Of a stretch of 64,000 nt of DNA, positions 46,467 through 55,801 are shown in pieces. The DNA lies in the NCBI RefSeq assembly GCF_000732635.1, contig NZ_JPMD01000017.1, forward strand, positions 1 to 64,000, read 5' to 3'. Position numbers and translations under genes: made by a program. The notes under the pieces were generated by a model. That model had not been told where the DNA came from. It saw nothing but the letters and a program-made list of their open reading frames with translations, and did not search any database. How positions within the stretch are numbered: position 1 is the stretch's first letter; each line of letters begins with the position of its first letter. The stretch is from Clostridium sulfidigenes (GTDB lineage Bacteria > Bacillota > Clostridia > Clostridiales > Clostridiaceae).

Positions 46467-47442
46467 TACTTCTAACCTCCAACTTTAGTTCACTTATCAT
46501 TTTCTTATCATCACATATTTTATTACCAGAAGTGGTTAAATAATTTCCAGTAATAGTAGCATTTGCACCTGAGTTAAAGCATTCTTTCCCCAAATCCCTA
46601 ATGAGATTTCTACCACCAGCTAATCTGATTAAAGCTTTAGGGTTTATAAACCTAAAAATAGCAATGGTCTTTAAAATATCCCCTTGACTTAAATTTTTAG
46701 AATCTTCAAGAGGAGTACCTTTTACAGGATTAAGTACATTCACCGGAATAGACATAATCGTTAATTCTTTCAATTCAAAAGCAAGATTGATTCTATCAAC
46801 CCAACTTTCACCAAGTCCAATAATTCCTCCTGAACATACAGGTATACCTGCCTTCTGTGCAGCCTTTATGGTATCTATTCTTTCTTCATAACTATGAGTT
46901 GTACATATTTCCTTATAAAATTCCCTACTTGTTTCTAAGTTGTGATGGTACATAGTTATTCCTCTTGCCTTTAACTTAAGTAGCTTATCATAATCAAGTA
47001 TTCCTAAAGAGGCACATAACTCAATCTTTAATTCCCTATTAAGGTTTTCATATATATCTAAAACCTTCTCAAAATCGTTACTTGTAATCCCTCTACCACT
47101 AGTAACTAAAGAGAATCTATTTACTCCCTCTGATTCATTTTCCTTTGCTAACTTTAATGCTACTTCCTTTGAAGCTAAATCATAGACTTCTGCACTAGTA
47201 TTATAATGAACAGATTGCGCACAGAATTTACAATCTTCAGAACATCTACCTGACTTTGCATTCATGATAGAGCAAAGATCTACCTTATTACCGCAAAAGG
47301 TTTTTCTTATATTATTAGCACTAAGACATAATTGTTCAATGTCATCATTATTTCTAAGCTCTGTTAATGTCATTGCTTCTTGAAAATTTATGTATTCACC
47401 TGATAAAATTCTTATCTCTAAATCCTTAATAAAACTTTTCAT
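46459..47442 (-). CDS. bioB: Biotin synthase
   Basis: 327 residues, radical SAM enzyme that inserts sulfur into dethiobiotin. The radical-SAM cluster motif is in [14 protein letters not shown] near 64-77 (CxxxCxxC); the [2Fe-2S] Cys and the [11 protein letters not shown] segment near 275 are present. It needs SAM and a reductant, consistent with an anaerobe. Second gene of the operon after bioY. Confidence 0.95.
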   Translation of the reverse strand: MKSFIKDLEIRILSGEYINFQEAMTLTELRNNDDIEQLCLSANNIRKTFCGNKVDLCSIMNAKSGRCSEDCKFCAQSVHYNTSAEVYDLASKEVALKLAKENESEGVNRFSLVTSGRGITSNDFEKVLDIYENLNRELKIELCASLGILDYDKLLKLKARGITMYHHNLETSREFYKEICTTHSYEERIDTIKAAQKAGIPVCSGGIIGLGESWVDRINLAFELKELTIMSIPVNVLNPVKGTPLEDSKNLSQGDILKTIAIFRFINPKALIRLAGGRNLIRDLGKECFNSGANATITGNYLTTSGNKICDDKKMISELKLEVRSNG

Positions 47443-47466
47443 ACTTCAAGCCTTCTTTCACTTTTA

Positions 47467-48027
47467 TTAAATGTATCCAAACCTTTTGAATATAGGTACT
47501 ATTTTTATTGCTACATACGCTGCAAAGGCTGTTAAAATCAAATCTCCAGATATGCATAGTACAAAGCCATTAAAAAATGCAAAATATAGTGACATTGGTT
47601 GTCCTAGATATAAGTTATAGCTAACATAAAGATATATAACTCCAAATAAATAAATAAAAAACAGTCCAGCTAAAAGCATCCCCATAGCTTTAATAAAACT
47701 TAATTCCTTAATCTTTTCTCTTATCTTTCCTATGACATAAGCTGCCACTATAAATCCTATAAGATATCCAAAGGTAGGTTTAAATACATAGCTAAGCCCT
47801 CCCCCTTCAGTAAATACTGGTACACCTGCAAGTCCAACCATAACATAAATTATTTGGGATAGTGCGCCGAGTTTAGATCCTAAGATAACTCCTGCTAAGG
47901 CACAAAATAAGTATTGAAGAGTAAAAGGCACATAAGGTATTGGTATTTTAATAAATGCACCAATAGCAGTTAAGGCTGCAAACATAGCTACTAAAATCAA
48001 ATTTCTCGTATTCTTGGTAGTTTTCAT
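47467..48027 (-). CDS. bioY: Biotin ECF transporter substrate-specificity component
   Basis: 186 residues, six hydrophobic segments, BioY family S-component. The conserved IPYVPFTLQYLFCALAG near 32-48 and the GLAGVPVFTEGGGLSYVF biotin-site region near 65-82 are seen. It captures biotin and works alone or with shared EcfAT units, none encoded here. First gene behind a BirA-type operator, so uptake and synthesis are co-repressed. Confidence 0.93.
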   Translation of the reverse strand: MKTTKNTRNLILVAMFAALTAIGAFIKIPIPYVPFTLQYLFCALAGVILGSKLGALSQIIYVMVGLAGVPVFTEGGGLSYVFKPTFGYLIGFIVAAYVIGKIREKIKELSFIKAMGMLLAGLFFIYLFGVIYLYVSYNLYLGQPMSLYFAFFNGFVLCISGDLILTAFAAYVAIKIVPIFKRFGYI

Positions 48028-48061
48028 AATTCTCTCCTTAGAATGTTTACTTTATAGTGAA

Positions 48062-48115
48062 ATTATAATTAAGAATTCTTTTATTGTCAACTTATAAATT
48101 TATTATAGTTTACAA
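48062..48115 (-). promoter_or_regulatory. bio promoter with BirA-type operator
   Basis: On the minus strand TTGACA (48085-48090), 17 bp, TATAAT (48062-48067). An inverted repeat TTGTAAAC-N16-GTTGACAA (48084-48115) overlaps the -35 box, matching the architecture of BirA biotin-repressor sites in Firmicutes. Confidence 0.82.
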
Positions 48116-48177
48116 TTTTATTGTAGATATATTCCATTACCTGAACTAAAAATACACTAGGTATTATTAACAAGTAC

Positions 48178-48224
48178 ATAAAAATTAGAGAGCATGCTCT
48201 TTATATAGCAATGCTCTCTAATTT
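48178..48224 (-). terminator. Terminator of the AraC/GyrI gene
   Basis: AAATTAGAGAGCAT pairs with ATGCTCTCTAATTT, 14-bp stem, followed on the minus strand by TTATG after a U-rich run. Confidence 0.75.
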
Positions 48225-48316
48225 ATCAAGTATTATATTTATTATTTTTCATAGGCTCTAATTCAAAATTCTCTTCTGATTTTCACCAAAAGTTTAGCCT
48301 GTGCTTTAATATTTAA

Positions 48317-49219
48317 CTAATTTTCAAGTAGCCTTTTTACTGGAACATAAATCTCCATAATCGTGTCTGTTCGATAATGGCAACGCTCATCATAAAATTC
48401 AAAATCTAATTTATCTTCGTCATAAATATATCCACTATCTTTAAACCATTCTTCAAATATATATTTCCAAGTTTCTTTAATCACTTCTGAAAACTTATCT
48501 TGGTTAGGGTCTACAGTAACATCCACTGGAGGAGTTGTAAATACTGCATACTCCGCCTCTGGTACTTCCACTGTAATCATATCCTCTGTAACTTTAGAGA
48601 AATCCTCAACAATGACTCCTAAAAGATAGCATACATTTCCCCCTTTATCAGTTGGAACGCATAGACCAACTTCCCCATGATTAGGAGGATTTAAGATTTC
48701 ATACATCTTTGTTTCTAAATTTTCTCCATCATAATTACTCCAAAAGGATGCAATATCCTTTGTATAACTTGTTCCTCCAATATTAGTATTTATTCCATAT
48801 CCAGCTACCTTAAAAGCTGGCTTTTTAACAATAATAGGCTTCATAATATAACCTCCAATTTTAAATGTTATTCCCTTATTAAAGTATCCATCCATTCTAG
48901 CTATATATTGTGTTGGACTATATCCAAAAGCTTTCCGAAAGGACTTTGAAAATCCACTAGGTGTTTCAAATCCATATTCAAGGGCAATATCAATAATTTT
49001 TCTTCCTTTAAATAGTTCTAATGCTGCTAATGATAGCTTACGTTTTCTAAGGTACTCCATTATAGATATACCTTTACATAAAGTAAAAACTCTACAAAAG
49101 TGGTTTACAGAATACCCCACATAATCAGCAACTTCACTCACCGTAATAGCTTCCTTAATATTATTTTCTATAAATTCAATACATCTATCAATGTCTTTAC
49201 TGTAATTCACTTTTATCAC
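48317..49219 (-). CDS. AraC family regulator with GyrI-like effector domain
   Basis: 300 residues. Two AraC helix-turn-helix motifs lie at about 25-105 (ITVSEVADYVGYSVNHFCRVF and IIDIALEYGFETPSGFSKSF). From about 130 a GyrI-like/SOUL-type small-molecule-binding domain follows (PAFKVAGYGIN, later YAVFTTPPVDV). Such regulators often sense hydrophobic compounds and activate efflux or detoxification. No clear target gene is adjacent, apart from the divergent Fnr-like gene. Confidence 0.88.
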   Translation of the reverse strand: MIKVNYSKDIDRCIEFIENNIKEAITVSEVADYVGYSVNHFCRVFTLCKGISIMEYLRKRKLSLAALELFKGRKIIDIALEYGFETPSGFSKSFRKAFGYSPTQYIARMDGYFNKGITFKIGGYIMKPIIVKKPAFKVAGYGINTNIGGTSYTKDIASFWSNYDGENLETKMYEILNPPNHGEVGLCVPTDKGGNVCYLLGVIVEDFSKVTEDMITVEVPEAEYAVFTTPPVDVTVDPNQDKFSEVIKETWKYIFEEWFKDSGYIYDEDKLDFEFYDERCHYRTDTIMEIYVPVKRLLEN

Positions 49220-49408
49220 AACCTTTTCCCTAGGGTATCTTTATTATATCAAGACTTTAAAATTTAAGCTGTTCCTAATTTGCTAAAATCTAAATTTAAA
49301 ACCCAATATTCACTTTTGAATATTTTAATGGTATATTGATTTTAAAGAAATTTAGTGTAATATTATTAAAAATGACTTATCATCTAATAAATAAGGATGT
49401 GATTATTC

Positions 49409-50116
49409 ATGAGTGAAAATAAAAAATGTAACTGCGATAATTGTCTTCATAAATTATGTGTAGAAAGAGTTCCAATTTTCTCTGGTTTAAATTCTGAAGA
49501 ATTAAGTAAAGTAGCTACCTTAATTGTAAAAAAGCAATATGAAAAAGGTGAGCTAATTATAATGGAAGAAAGCTATTTAGAAAATTTAATCATTATAGAT
49601 AAAGGTAAAGTAAAAGTATTTCGTTATACTATTGAAGGCAAAGAGCAAATTCTATATATATTTGATCATGGTGACTTCTTTGGTGAAAAAAATCTCTTAA
49701 ATAATCAACAATCTACCTATAATGTTGAAGCATTAGAAACTACTTATATTTGCATGATAAATAAAAATGACTTTCAAAATCTTTTAATTAATTATCCTAA
49801 AATAGGGATTAAAATCATAGAAGAATTATGTAGTCGAATGGATAAAATAGAAAGCTCAGTACAGAATATGGGTACTAAAAACATAGAGTGGCGTATAAAT
49901 TCACTACTTCTTGATTTTGCAGAAAGGTATGGTAAAAAACATCCTAATGGTGTTATTGTAGAGCTCCCATTAAGTCGTGAAGGAATAGCTAATTATATAG
50001 GTACTGCTAGAGAAACGGTTAGTAGGAAATTAAGCGTACTACAAGATGAAGGTGTCATTGATATGATAGGAAATAAACAGATTTTAATAAGAGATATAGA
50101 TGCTTTAATGAATTAA
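49409..50116 (+). CDS. Crp/Fnr family regulator with N-terminal Cys cluster
   Basis: 235 residues. A cNMP-binding-like jelly roll at about 20-135 and a Crp-type winged helix-turn-helix at about 155-230 (LPLSREGIANYIGTARETVSRKL). Residues 7, 9, 12 and 17 are Cys (CNCDNCLHKLC), a possible Fe-S site as in Fnr. The next gene encodes the Fe-S repair protein RIC, and a TGACTCCAGTCA dyad lies in front of it, so an oxidative or nitrosative-stress switch is the likely role. Confidence 0.86.
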   Translation: MSENKKCNCDNCLHKLCVERVPIFSGLNSEELSKVATLIVKKQYEKGELIIMEESYLENLIIIDKGKVKVFRYTIEGKEQILYIFDHGDFFGEKNLLNNQQSTYNVEALETTYICMINKNDFQNLLINYPKIGIKIIEELCSRMDKIESSVQNMGTKNIEWRINSLLLDFAERYGKKHPNGVIVELPLSREGIANYIGTARETVSRKLSVLQDEGVIDMIGNKQILIRDIDALMN

Positions 50117-50152
50117 AAAATAAAAATAATTAGATAGTTTGTTTTAAAACTA

Positions 50153-50164
50153 TGACTCCAGTCA
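50153..50164 (+). promoter_or_regulatory. Candidate Crp/Fnr-type operator before ric
   Basis: TGACTCCAGTCA is a TGACT-N2-AGTCA dyad. An AT-rich -10-like stretch (TATATTAT, near 50188) is about 30 bp downstream, the spacing of a class-II activator site. Binding by the adjacent regulator is inferred. Confidence 0.5.
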
Positions 50165-50242
50165 CAGAATATTTTATATAACTAATATATTATAGAGTTA
50201 TAAACAAGAAATCTTTAAATAAACTGTATTGGAGGAATATAT

Positions 50243-50959
50243 ATGAATAAATTTAATAGTTCTCAAACCGTAGGAGAAATTGTTTCAATTATGCCTAAGG
50301 CTAGTGAAATTTTCAAACAATATAAAATCGATTTTTGCTGTGGAGGTAATAGACCCCTTGAAGAGGTACTCTACGAATTACATCTTGATGAAAATCTAAT
50401 ATTAAATAAAATAAATGAGACTTTTGAAGAAAGTAATAATACAAAAGAAGTATCCATGGATTTTAGAGCATTGACATCAAGTGAATTAATTGACCATATT
50501 GAAAATACTCATCATGCCTATACTAAAAGAGTACTTCCTGAATTAGGAGAGTTAACAACAAAAATAATGAGAGTTCATGGTATAAACCATAATGTACTAT
50601 TTAGAGTCCATAAGCTCTTTTCAATGCTTAAAACTGAGTTAGAACAACATTTGCTTAAAGAAGAACAAATTCTTTTCCCATTAATTAAAGAATATGATAA
50701 AAATCCAAGTGTTAATCAACTTCAAAAAATTAATGAAGTAATTAATGAAACCGAGGAGGAGCATGAAGGTGCTGGAGATATTTTAAAGGAACTTAGAAAA
50801 ATTACCAATGATTTCAAAGTTCCTAATGACGGTTGTAATACCTATGTTATAACTTTTAAAATTATTGAAGAACTAGAGAGTGATTTATTCCAGCATATTC
50901 ACCTTGAAAACAATATTCTATTTAAGAGAATGAACTTGGATGTTAACAAACATCTATAA
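50243..50959 (+). CDS. ric: Iron-sulfur cluster repair di-iron protein (RIC/ScdA)
   Basis: 238 residues. N-terminal ScdA_N domain with the FCCGGNRPLEE motif near 32-42, and a hemerythrin-like di-iron domain (about 80-230) with His/Glu ligands in IDHIENTHHAY near 86, RVHGINHNVLF near 114, LEQHLLKEEQILFPLI near 138, EEEHEGAGDIL near 174 and QHIHLENNILFKR near 218. It restores Fe-S clusters damaged by NO or oxygen. GGAGGAATATAT precedes the ATG. Followed by a strong terminator. Confidence 0.93.
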   Translation: MNKFNSSQTVGEIVSIMPKASEIFKQYKIDFCCGGNRPLEEVLYELHLDENLILNKINETFEESNNTKEVSMDFRALTSSELIDHIENTHHAYTKRVLPELGELTTKIMRVHGINHNVLFRVHKLFSMLKTELEQHLLKEEQILFPLIKEYDKNPSVNQLQKINEVINETEEEHEGAGDILKELRKITNDFKVPNDGCNTYVITFKIIEELESDLFQHIHLENNILFKRMNLDVNKHL

Positions 50960-50986
50960 GTAATTTTCATAAAACAAAAAAATTTA

Positions 50987-51022
50987 AAAGCCTAAGGATA
51001 ATTTATTTCCTTAGGCTTTTTA
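50987..51022. terminator. Bidirectional terminator of ric and the dehydrogenase
   Basis: AAAAGCCTAAGGA and TCCTTAGGCTTTT form a 13-bp stem between convergent genes, with T-rich sequence on the plus side. Confidence 0.85.
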
Positions 51023-51070
51023 TCATTTTATTCCATACTTGTTTTATATCTTTACATTTTCTCTGATTTC

Positions 51071-52150
51071 TTATTTATTTAAAAGCTCTTTATCTGGAGT
51101 TACAAGAATTTTCACATGTTTTTTCTTTTCAGGACCTGTCAAAGCTCCAAAGCCTTCTTCAACTATATCTTCAAGTGCTATTTTCTTAGTTATATATCCT
51201 TCTGCCTTAATTCTTCCATCGCTCATTTGCGCAATTGTTGCCGGAAACTCATGTCTATAGGCTAAAGTTCCTACTATTTTCTTTTCAGAAAATACTAATA
51301 CATTAGGATTAAAGTTTATTCCATCTTCCCAAATACTTGTTATTACCATAGTTCCTTCATATTTTAAACTATCTAAGCCTATATCAAAGCCTATCTTTGC
51401 TCCTGTAGTTTCAAAGGCCACATCTACACCTGTTCCACCAGTAAGTTTTTTAACCTCCATAGCTATATCAACTTCATTTGGATCAAGAACAACATCTGCT
51501 CCTGCCCTCTTTGCATATTCCTGTCTTATTGATTTTCTTTGTAACACTACTACTAATTTTGCTCCTGCTGCTTTTAAGCATTCAATAGTTGCAAGACCTA
51601 TTGGTCCTGAACCAAGTACTATGGCAGTATCTCCTGTTTTAAAATTAGCAATTCTAATAGAATGAAGTGCTACCGCCATTGGTTCTACTAAAGCTCCTTG
51701 TTCATAAGTCATCCCCTCTGGCATTTTATGCACATATTCTTCTGGAAATACAGTATATTCTGCAAGTCCTCCACCACTACCACAAAGTCCGTGAAATCCT
51801 AAGGAAGAGCACAGATTGTATTTACCTTCTCTACATGCTGGACATTCTCCACAAGCTACTATAGGTTCTACAATAACTCTATCACCTATTTGAAATTTTG
51901 TTACTCCTTCTCCTACTTCTACAACTTCCCCTGAAAATTCGTGCCCTAGAACTACTGGTGCTATATTTCCACTTAAAGGATGAGGTTGTCCAACAGGTAT
52001 AAAAATAGGTCCTCCTAAATATTCATGCAAATCTGAACCACATATTCCACACCATTTAACTTTAATTTTTATATTTCCTTTAGTAACCTTTGGTTCATCT
52101 ACCTCTTCAACCCTAATATCTTTCTTAGCATACCATAATGCTGCTTTCAT
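51071..52150 (-). CDS. (R,R)-butanediol dehydrogenase-like zinc alcohol dehydrogenase
   Basis: 359 residues, MDR zinc dehydrogenase. Catalytic Zn ligands in CGICGSDLHE near 34-43 and GHEFSGEV near 69; structural Zn cysteines in CGECPACREGKYNLC near 96-110; Rossmann motif GSGPIGLATIE near 178. It resembles 2,3-butanediol/acetoin dehydrogenases, including the YLGGPIFIP loop. A perfect -24/-12 sigma-54 promoter stands upstream and a sigma-54 activator gene precedes it, supporting a role in acetoin/butanediol or other alcohol metabolism. Confidence 0.88.
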   Translation of the reverse strand: MKAALWYAKKDIRVEEVDEPKVTKGNIKIKVKWCGICGSDLHEYLGGPIFIPVGQPHPLSGNIAPVVLGHEFSGEVVEVGEGVTKFQIGDRVIVEPIVACGECPACREGKYNLCSSLGFHGLCGSGGGLAEYTVFPEEYVHKMPEGMTYEQGALVEPMAVALHSIRIANFKTGDTAIVLGSGPIGLATIECLKAAGAKLVVVLQRKSIRQEYAKRAGADVVLDPNEVDIAMEVKKLTGGTGVDVAFETTGAKIGFDIGLDSLKYEGTMVITSIWEDGINFNPNVLVFSEKKIVGTLAYRHEFPATIAQMSDGRIKAEGYITKKIALEDIVEEGFGALTGPEKKKHVKILVTPDKELLNK

Positions 52151-52211
52151 AATAAAAGTACCTCCTAAAAAATATAATCTATTATATTGTTAATATTCTC
52201 ACATATTTATT

Positions 52212-52229
52212 ATGCAAGACTTATGCCAA
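52212..52229 (-). promoter_or_regulatory. Sigma-54 promoter of the dehydrogenase gene
   Basis: Minus strand TTGGCATAAGTCTTGCAT: TGGCA, 6 bp, TTGCA, fitting the -24/-12 consensus with correct GG-GC spacing. It lies about 60 bp before the dehydrogenase ATG and downstream of a sigma-54 activator gene on the same strand. Confidence 0.88.
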
Positions 52230-52371
52230 AATCATTACTTAAAATACTTTTTCAGACATTATTTTTCCTATTTTACTTATAGCTATGTAAATGACTACAC
52301 TAAGTACCATTCTATATTTCTAATTAAATTTATTATAAATCCTATATAAAAATTTAATTTATATAGTAAAT

Positions 52372-52419
52372 TAAAAAATCTCAAAATGATACACAACTTA
52401 GTGTCTCATCTTGAGATTT
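52372..52419 (-). terminator. Terminator of the sigma-54 activator, possible upstream activator site
   Basis: AAATCTCAA and TTGAGATTT arms with ATGA/TCAT pairs, followed on the minus strand by TTTTTTAATTT. Its inner part holds GATACAC-N6-GTGTCTC (52388-52407), a near-perfect dyad about 160 bp upstream of the -24 box, which might double as an activator-binding site. Confidence 0.65.
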
Positions 52420-52486
52420 ATTATTTTTAATTCTCATTTTGATACATATATAATTCTAATCATTGATAATAAAAAAACAAAGTAAT

Positions 52487-54427
52487 TTATAGGTCATTTA
52501 TGTTATATTTTTTTATCTTTCTATAAATAGTAGCTCTACTTATTCCTAACATTTCCGCAGACTTTAATATGTTACCTCCGCAAAAGTTAATAGCTTTTAT
52601 TATACTTTCTCTTTCTAAAATATCTATAGGTACTATTTCACCTACATCACTTGCTTTCTCATTATTAAAATTATCTTCTATTATTTGTGACTTTTCCAAA
52701 GATTGTACACAAATTATATCCTTTTCACTAGAATAATAATCCCTTTCTATAGCATTTCTAAGTTCTCTTACATTTCCAGGCCAATCATGTTTTTTTAGTC
52801 CATTTATATAATCTGTTTTTATTAGTTTATATTTATCTTTATTTTTAAAATTAAGGTTATTAACAAAGTATCTTGCTAATGTCTCTATATCTTCCTTTCT
52901 TTCCTTTAAAGGGATGGTTTTTATATTCATTACATTTAACCTGTAATACAAATCTTCTCTAAAAGTTTTTTTACTTACCTCTTTTTTCAACTCTTTATTG
53001 GTTGCTCCTATTATTCTTACATCTAATTTCTTTTCGTAATTTCCGCCTACTCTAACTATGGTATTGTTATCTAAAACCCTCAATAATTTCGATTGCATAT
53101 CTAAAGGAAGTTCTCCTAATTCATCTAAGAAAATTGTTCCACCATCTGCTAATTCAAATTTTCCTGGATGTCCCTCTTTAGCCGCTCCAGTAAAAGCGCC
53201 CTTATCATAACCAAAAAATTCACTTTCCATTAGGTCTCTAGGAATTGAAGCACAGTTTACAGCTACAAAAGGTCCATCACTTCTTTGACTATAATTATGT
53301 ATAGCTTGAGCTACCAGTTCTTTTCCCGTACCGCTAGGTCCTTCTATTAATATATTGCAATCACTTCTTGAAGCCCTTTTTGCAAAATTTATCATATTTA
53401 TCATTTTATCGTTACTAGTTACAATGTCTTTAAACTTATAGTTAGCCTTATATCCTACCACTTTATTTACAAGCCTATGTACAGACTTACTTTCTCTAAA
53501 AGTTATAACTACTCCCATGGACCTATTATTAGCATTCATAGGTACAATATTTAATATACATTTTATTCTTTTATTATTAATATTAAAGTCACATTCTATG
53601 TTATTATACGTTTCCTCATAATTTTCTATAATGTAATCAAAATTTAAATTACCTAGAGCTTCTTTTATATTTATTTCAAATATTTCATCTTGATTCATAT
53701 CTAAAATATTTTCTGCTCTATGATTCACTCTCTTAATATTAAATTTTTCATCTATTACTATCATTCCCTCTACAATGGAGTCAAAAGTTATATTTAATAA
53801 ATTATAGGATAATATAAGTTCTAACTGTTTCTTTATGGATTCAGCTGCTGCAATAACTATTCCTAAAGTATGCAGATGTGCATCCTTGCATATGCCAGAC
53901 ATATTTATACACCCTATTATTTTCCCATCACTATCATGTATAGGTGCTGATGAACACGTCCAAGAATGTTGTTGTATACCATAATGCTCAGCTCCAATAG
54001 TTTGTATTGGTTTATTTAGATATAAGCAGGTTCCTATAGCATTAGTTCCTACTGCTTTTTCTGACCATAAGGCTCCCTTTGTAAATCTTAAATCCCTGGC
54101 TTTTTCTAAAATACTATCGTCACCAATAACATCTATTATATATCCATCTTTATCTGCAAGGAATAAAGCAAAGCCTGAACCTGATATGGTGTTATACAAA
54201 TTCTCCATTATAGAATGTGCTACTGAAACTAAATCTATATTCTCTTTAACTTTAATTCCTACAGGAGCTTTATATTTCTCAACACCTCTTCCATCCATAT
54301 AGTCTACATTATACTCTTTACATCTTATCCATGAATCTCTTATATGTTTTTTAACTTTTTTATTATCTATACCGTATTTCACAAATTCATTCCAAGCTTT
54401 TGTAATGAATTCCGTATAATTATCCAT
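52487..54427 (-). CDS. Sigma-54-dependent transcriptional activator (AcoR-like)
   Basis: 646 residues. GAF-like sensor (about 65-205, [16 protein letters not shown] then [15 protein letters not shown]), PAS (about 215-320), AAA+ domain (about 340-570) with Walker [10 protein letters not shown], the sigma-54 contact loop GAFTGAA, Walker [10 protein letters not shown] and the Arg finger region, and a Fis-type helix-turn-helix (about 600-645, [19 protein letters not shown]). Layout equals AcoR, the acetoin-responsive activator. The sigma-54 promoter directly downstream makes the butanediol dehydrogenase gene its probable target. No partner aco genes are in view. Confidence 0.92.
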   Translation of the reverse strand: MDNYTEFITKAWNEFVKYGIDNKKVKKHIRDSWIRCKEYNVDYMDGRGVEKYKAPVGIKVKENIDLVSVAHSIMENLYNTISGSGFALFLADKDGYIIDVIGDDSILEKARDLRFTKGALWSEKAVGTNAIGTCLYLNKPIQTIGAEHYGIQQHSWTCSSAPIHDSDGKIIGCINMSGICKDAHLHTLGIVIAAAESIKKQLELILSYNLLNITFDSIVEGMIVIDEKFNIKRVNHRAENILDMNQDEIFEINIKEALGNLNFDYIIENYEETYNNIECDFNINNKRIKCILNIVPMNANNRSMGVVITFRESKSVHRLVNKVVGYKANYKFKDIVTSNDKMINMINFAKRASRSDCNILIEGPSGTGKELVAQAIHNYSQRSDGPFVAVNCASIPRDLMESEFFGYDKGAFTGAAKEGHPGKFELADGGTIFLDELGELPLDMQSKLLRVLDNNTIVRVGGNYEKKLDVRIIGATNKELKKEVSKKTFREDLYYRLNVMNIKTIPLKERKEDIETLARYFVNNLNFKNKDKYKLIKTDYINGLKKHDWPGNVRELRNAIERDYYSSEKDIICVQSLEKSQIIEDNFNNEKASDVGEIVPIDILERESIIKAINFCGGNILKSAEMLGISRATIYRKIKKYNINDL

Positions 54428-54532
54428 TCTTACACTCCCACCCCTTAAGAAATATATACTTAAAACAATAAATTCATTATTTTAGCATTTGTTTTATATC
54501 ACCATGGATAAAATGTATACCTAGAACTAAAT

Positions 54533-55780
54533 CTAATATATAAAATAATAAGAGTTATTAATATAATCCACTCCATATTTTTCACTTAGTTTCTTTAACA
54601 AAGTTTTTACCTTAATATTATTTTCATCTGGATTCTTTAAAAGTTCATTAAACCTATTCTTTTCTTTTAATGTTGCTTTATCTTTTATATATCCATAAAC
54701 ATGTTGTGATGTGTTAATAAAATTTCCTCTACTAAAAGGCTTTTCTAAACACTGATCTATATACATATACACTTCTCTCATTGGTATAGGAGAATTTACT
54801 AAGCTACTACATTTTTTATAATAAGAATAATCCTTTTCCATTAAAGAATACTTATACTTCGCCCATTGCTCTGTCCTTACATAAATTGGTAAGTCCTCAT
54901 TAATAGCACAAATACACTTGATTGTTGATATTTCCTTATCCTTAACTTCAAGCATAACATCTGAATTAATTTCTGAAATACTTTTCATATAATCTAAAAA
55001 ATTACTAGTAACAACAAACTTAGAATGAGCTCCTCCTTTTTTACTTATATCCCTATCAGAATAATGGAATTTTACTGGACCATCTTCAATCTTCCATGTA
55101 TTTTTAACAGAGTATAAAATATCCTTCCACTCTAAAGAACAAGGATTGAGCTGTTGATGAAGATTATCAAACACTGCTGGTATTTTAATATCATTACAAA
55201 TATTTAATACATCTTCTATGGTATAACTCTTATCATCATTCTCAATTACCAATCTTTTTTTCAAAGAGTTTGATAGTCTATTAAAATTATGCTTAAATCG
55301 TTCCATGGCAGAAATTTTATCTCCATATACCCCTCCAACATGAAGTATGATTTTGTTAGAATAGTCCACACCTAAACTATCTAAAAATTTGCAGTGATAC
55401 TCTAGATCCATAATACTTTTCTCAACTACTTCCTCATTAGGAGAATTTAGAACTGTATATTGACCAGGATGCATAGAAACCCTAATATTATTATTTTTTA
55501 TAAATTCTCCACACTCTGTAAGTTCTTTATTATAGGTCTCCCACCACTTTAGGTTATTAATGGGGTGACTACCAAAGGGAATTATATCTGAGCTTATCCT
55601 AAATAAATATATTGAATTTTCTACATTCCACTTTAATATATTCATCAAATCATCAATGTTACTTCTAACACACTGATTAAAAACATTATCACTAAAATTT
55701 TTTAATAAAAAGCTTCTTGAAGTTTTATATGGAATAGATGCAGGTGTACATGCATATCCAATTCTATTTTTTTCAAGCAA
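54533..55780 (-). CDS. uvsE: UV damage endonuclease UvsE/UvdE
   Basis: 415 residues. TIM-barrel endonuclease that nicks 5' of UV photoproducts, an alternative to UvrABC. Conserved blocks include RIGYACTP near 6, NILKWNVENSIYLFRISSDIIPFGSH near 47-72 and VSMHPGQYTVLN near 101, with metal-ligand Glu/His/Asp residues further on (VIENDDKSY near 176, VFDNLHQQ near 198). It is about 100 residues longer than Bacillus UvsE because of a C-terminal extension. TTG start. Co-transcribed behind the ZIP transporter gene (21-bp gap). Confidence 0.92.
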   Translation of the reverse strand: MLEKNRIGYACTPASIPYKTSRSFLLKNFSDNVFNQCVRSNIDDLMNILKWNVENSIYLFRISSDIIPFGSHPINNLKWWETYNKELTECGEFIKNNNIRVSMHPGQYTVLNSPNEEVVEKSIMDLEYHCKFLDSLGVDYSNKIILHVGGVYGDKISAMERFKHNFNRLSNSLKKRLVIENDDKSYTIEDVLNICNDIKIPAVFDNLHQQLNPCSLEWKDILYSVKNTWKIEDGPVKFHYSDRDISKKGGAHSKFVVTSNFLDYMKSISEINSDVMLEVKDKEISTIKCICAINEDLPIYVRTEQWAKYKYSLMEKDYSYYKKCSSLVNSPIPMREVYMYIDQCLEKPFSRGNFINTSQHVYGYIKDKATLKEKNRFNELLKNPDENNIKVKTLLKKLSEKYGVDYINNSYYFIY

Positions 55781-55801
55781 CTTACAACACCATCCTTTTA
55801 C

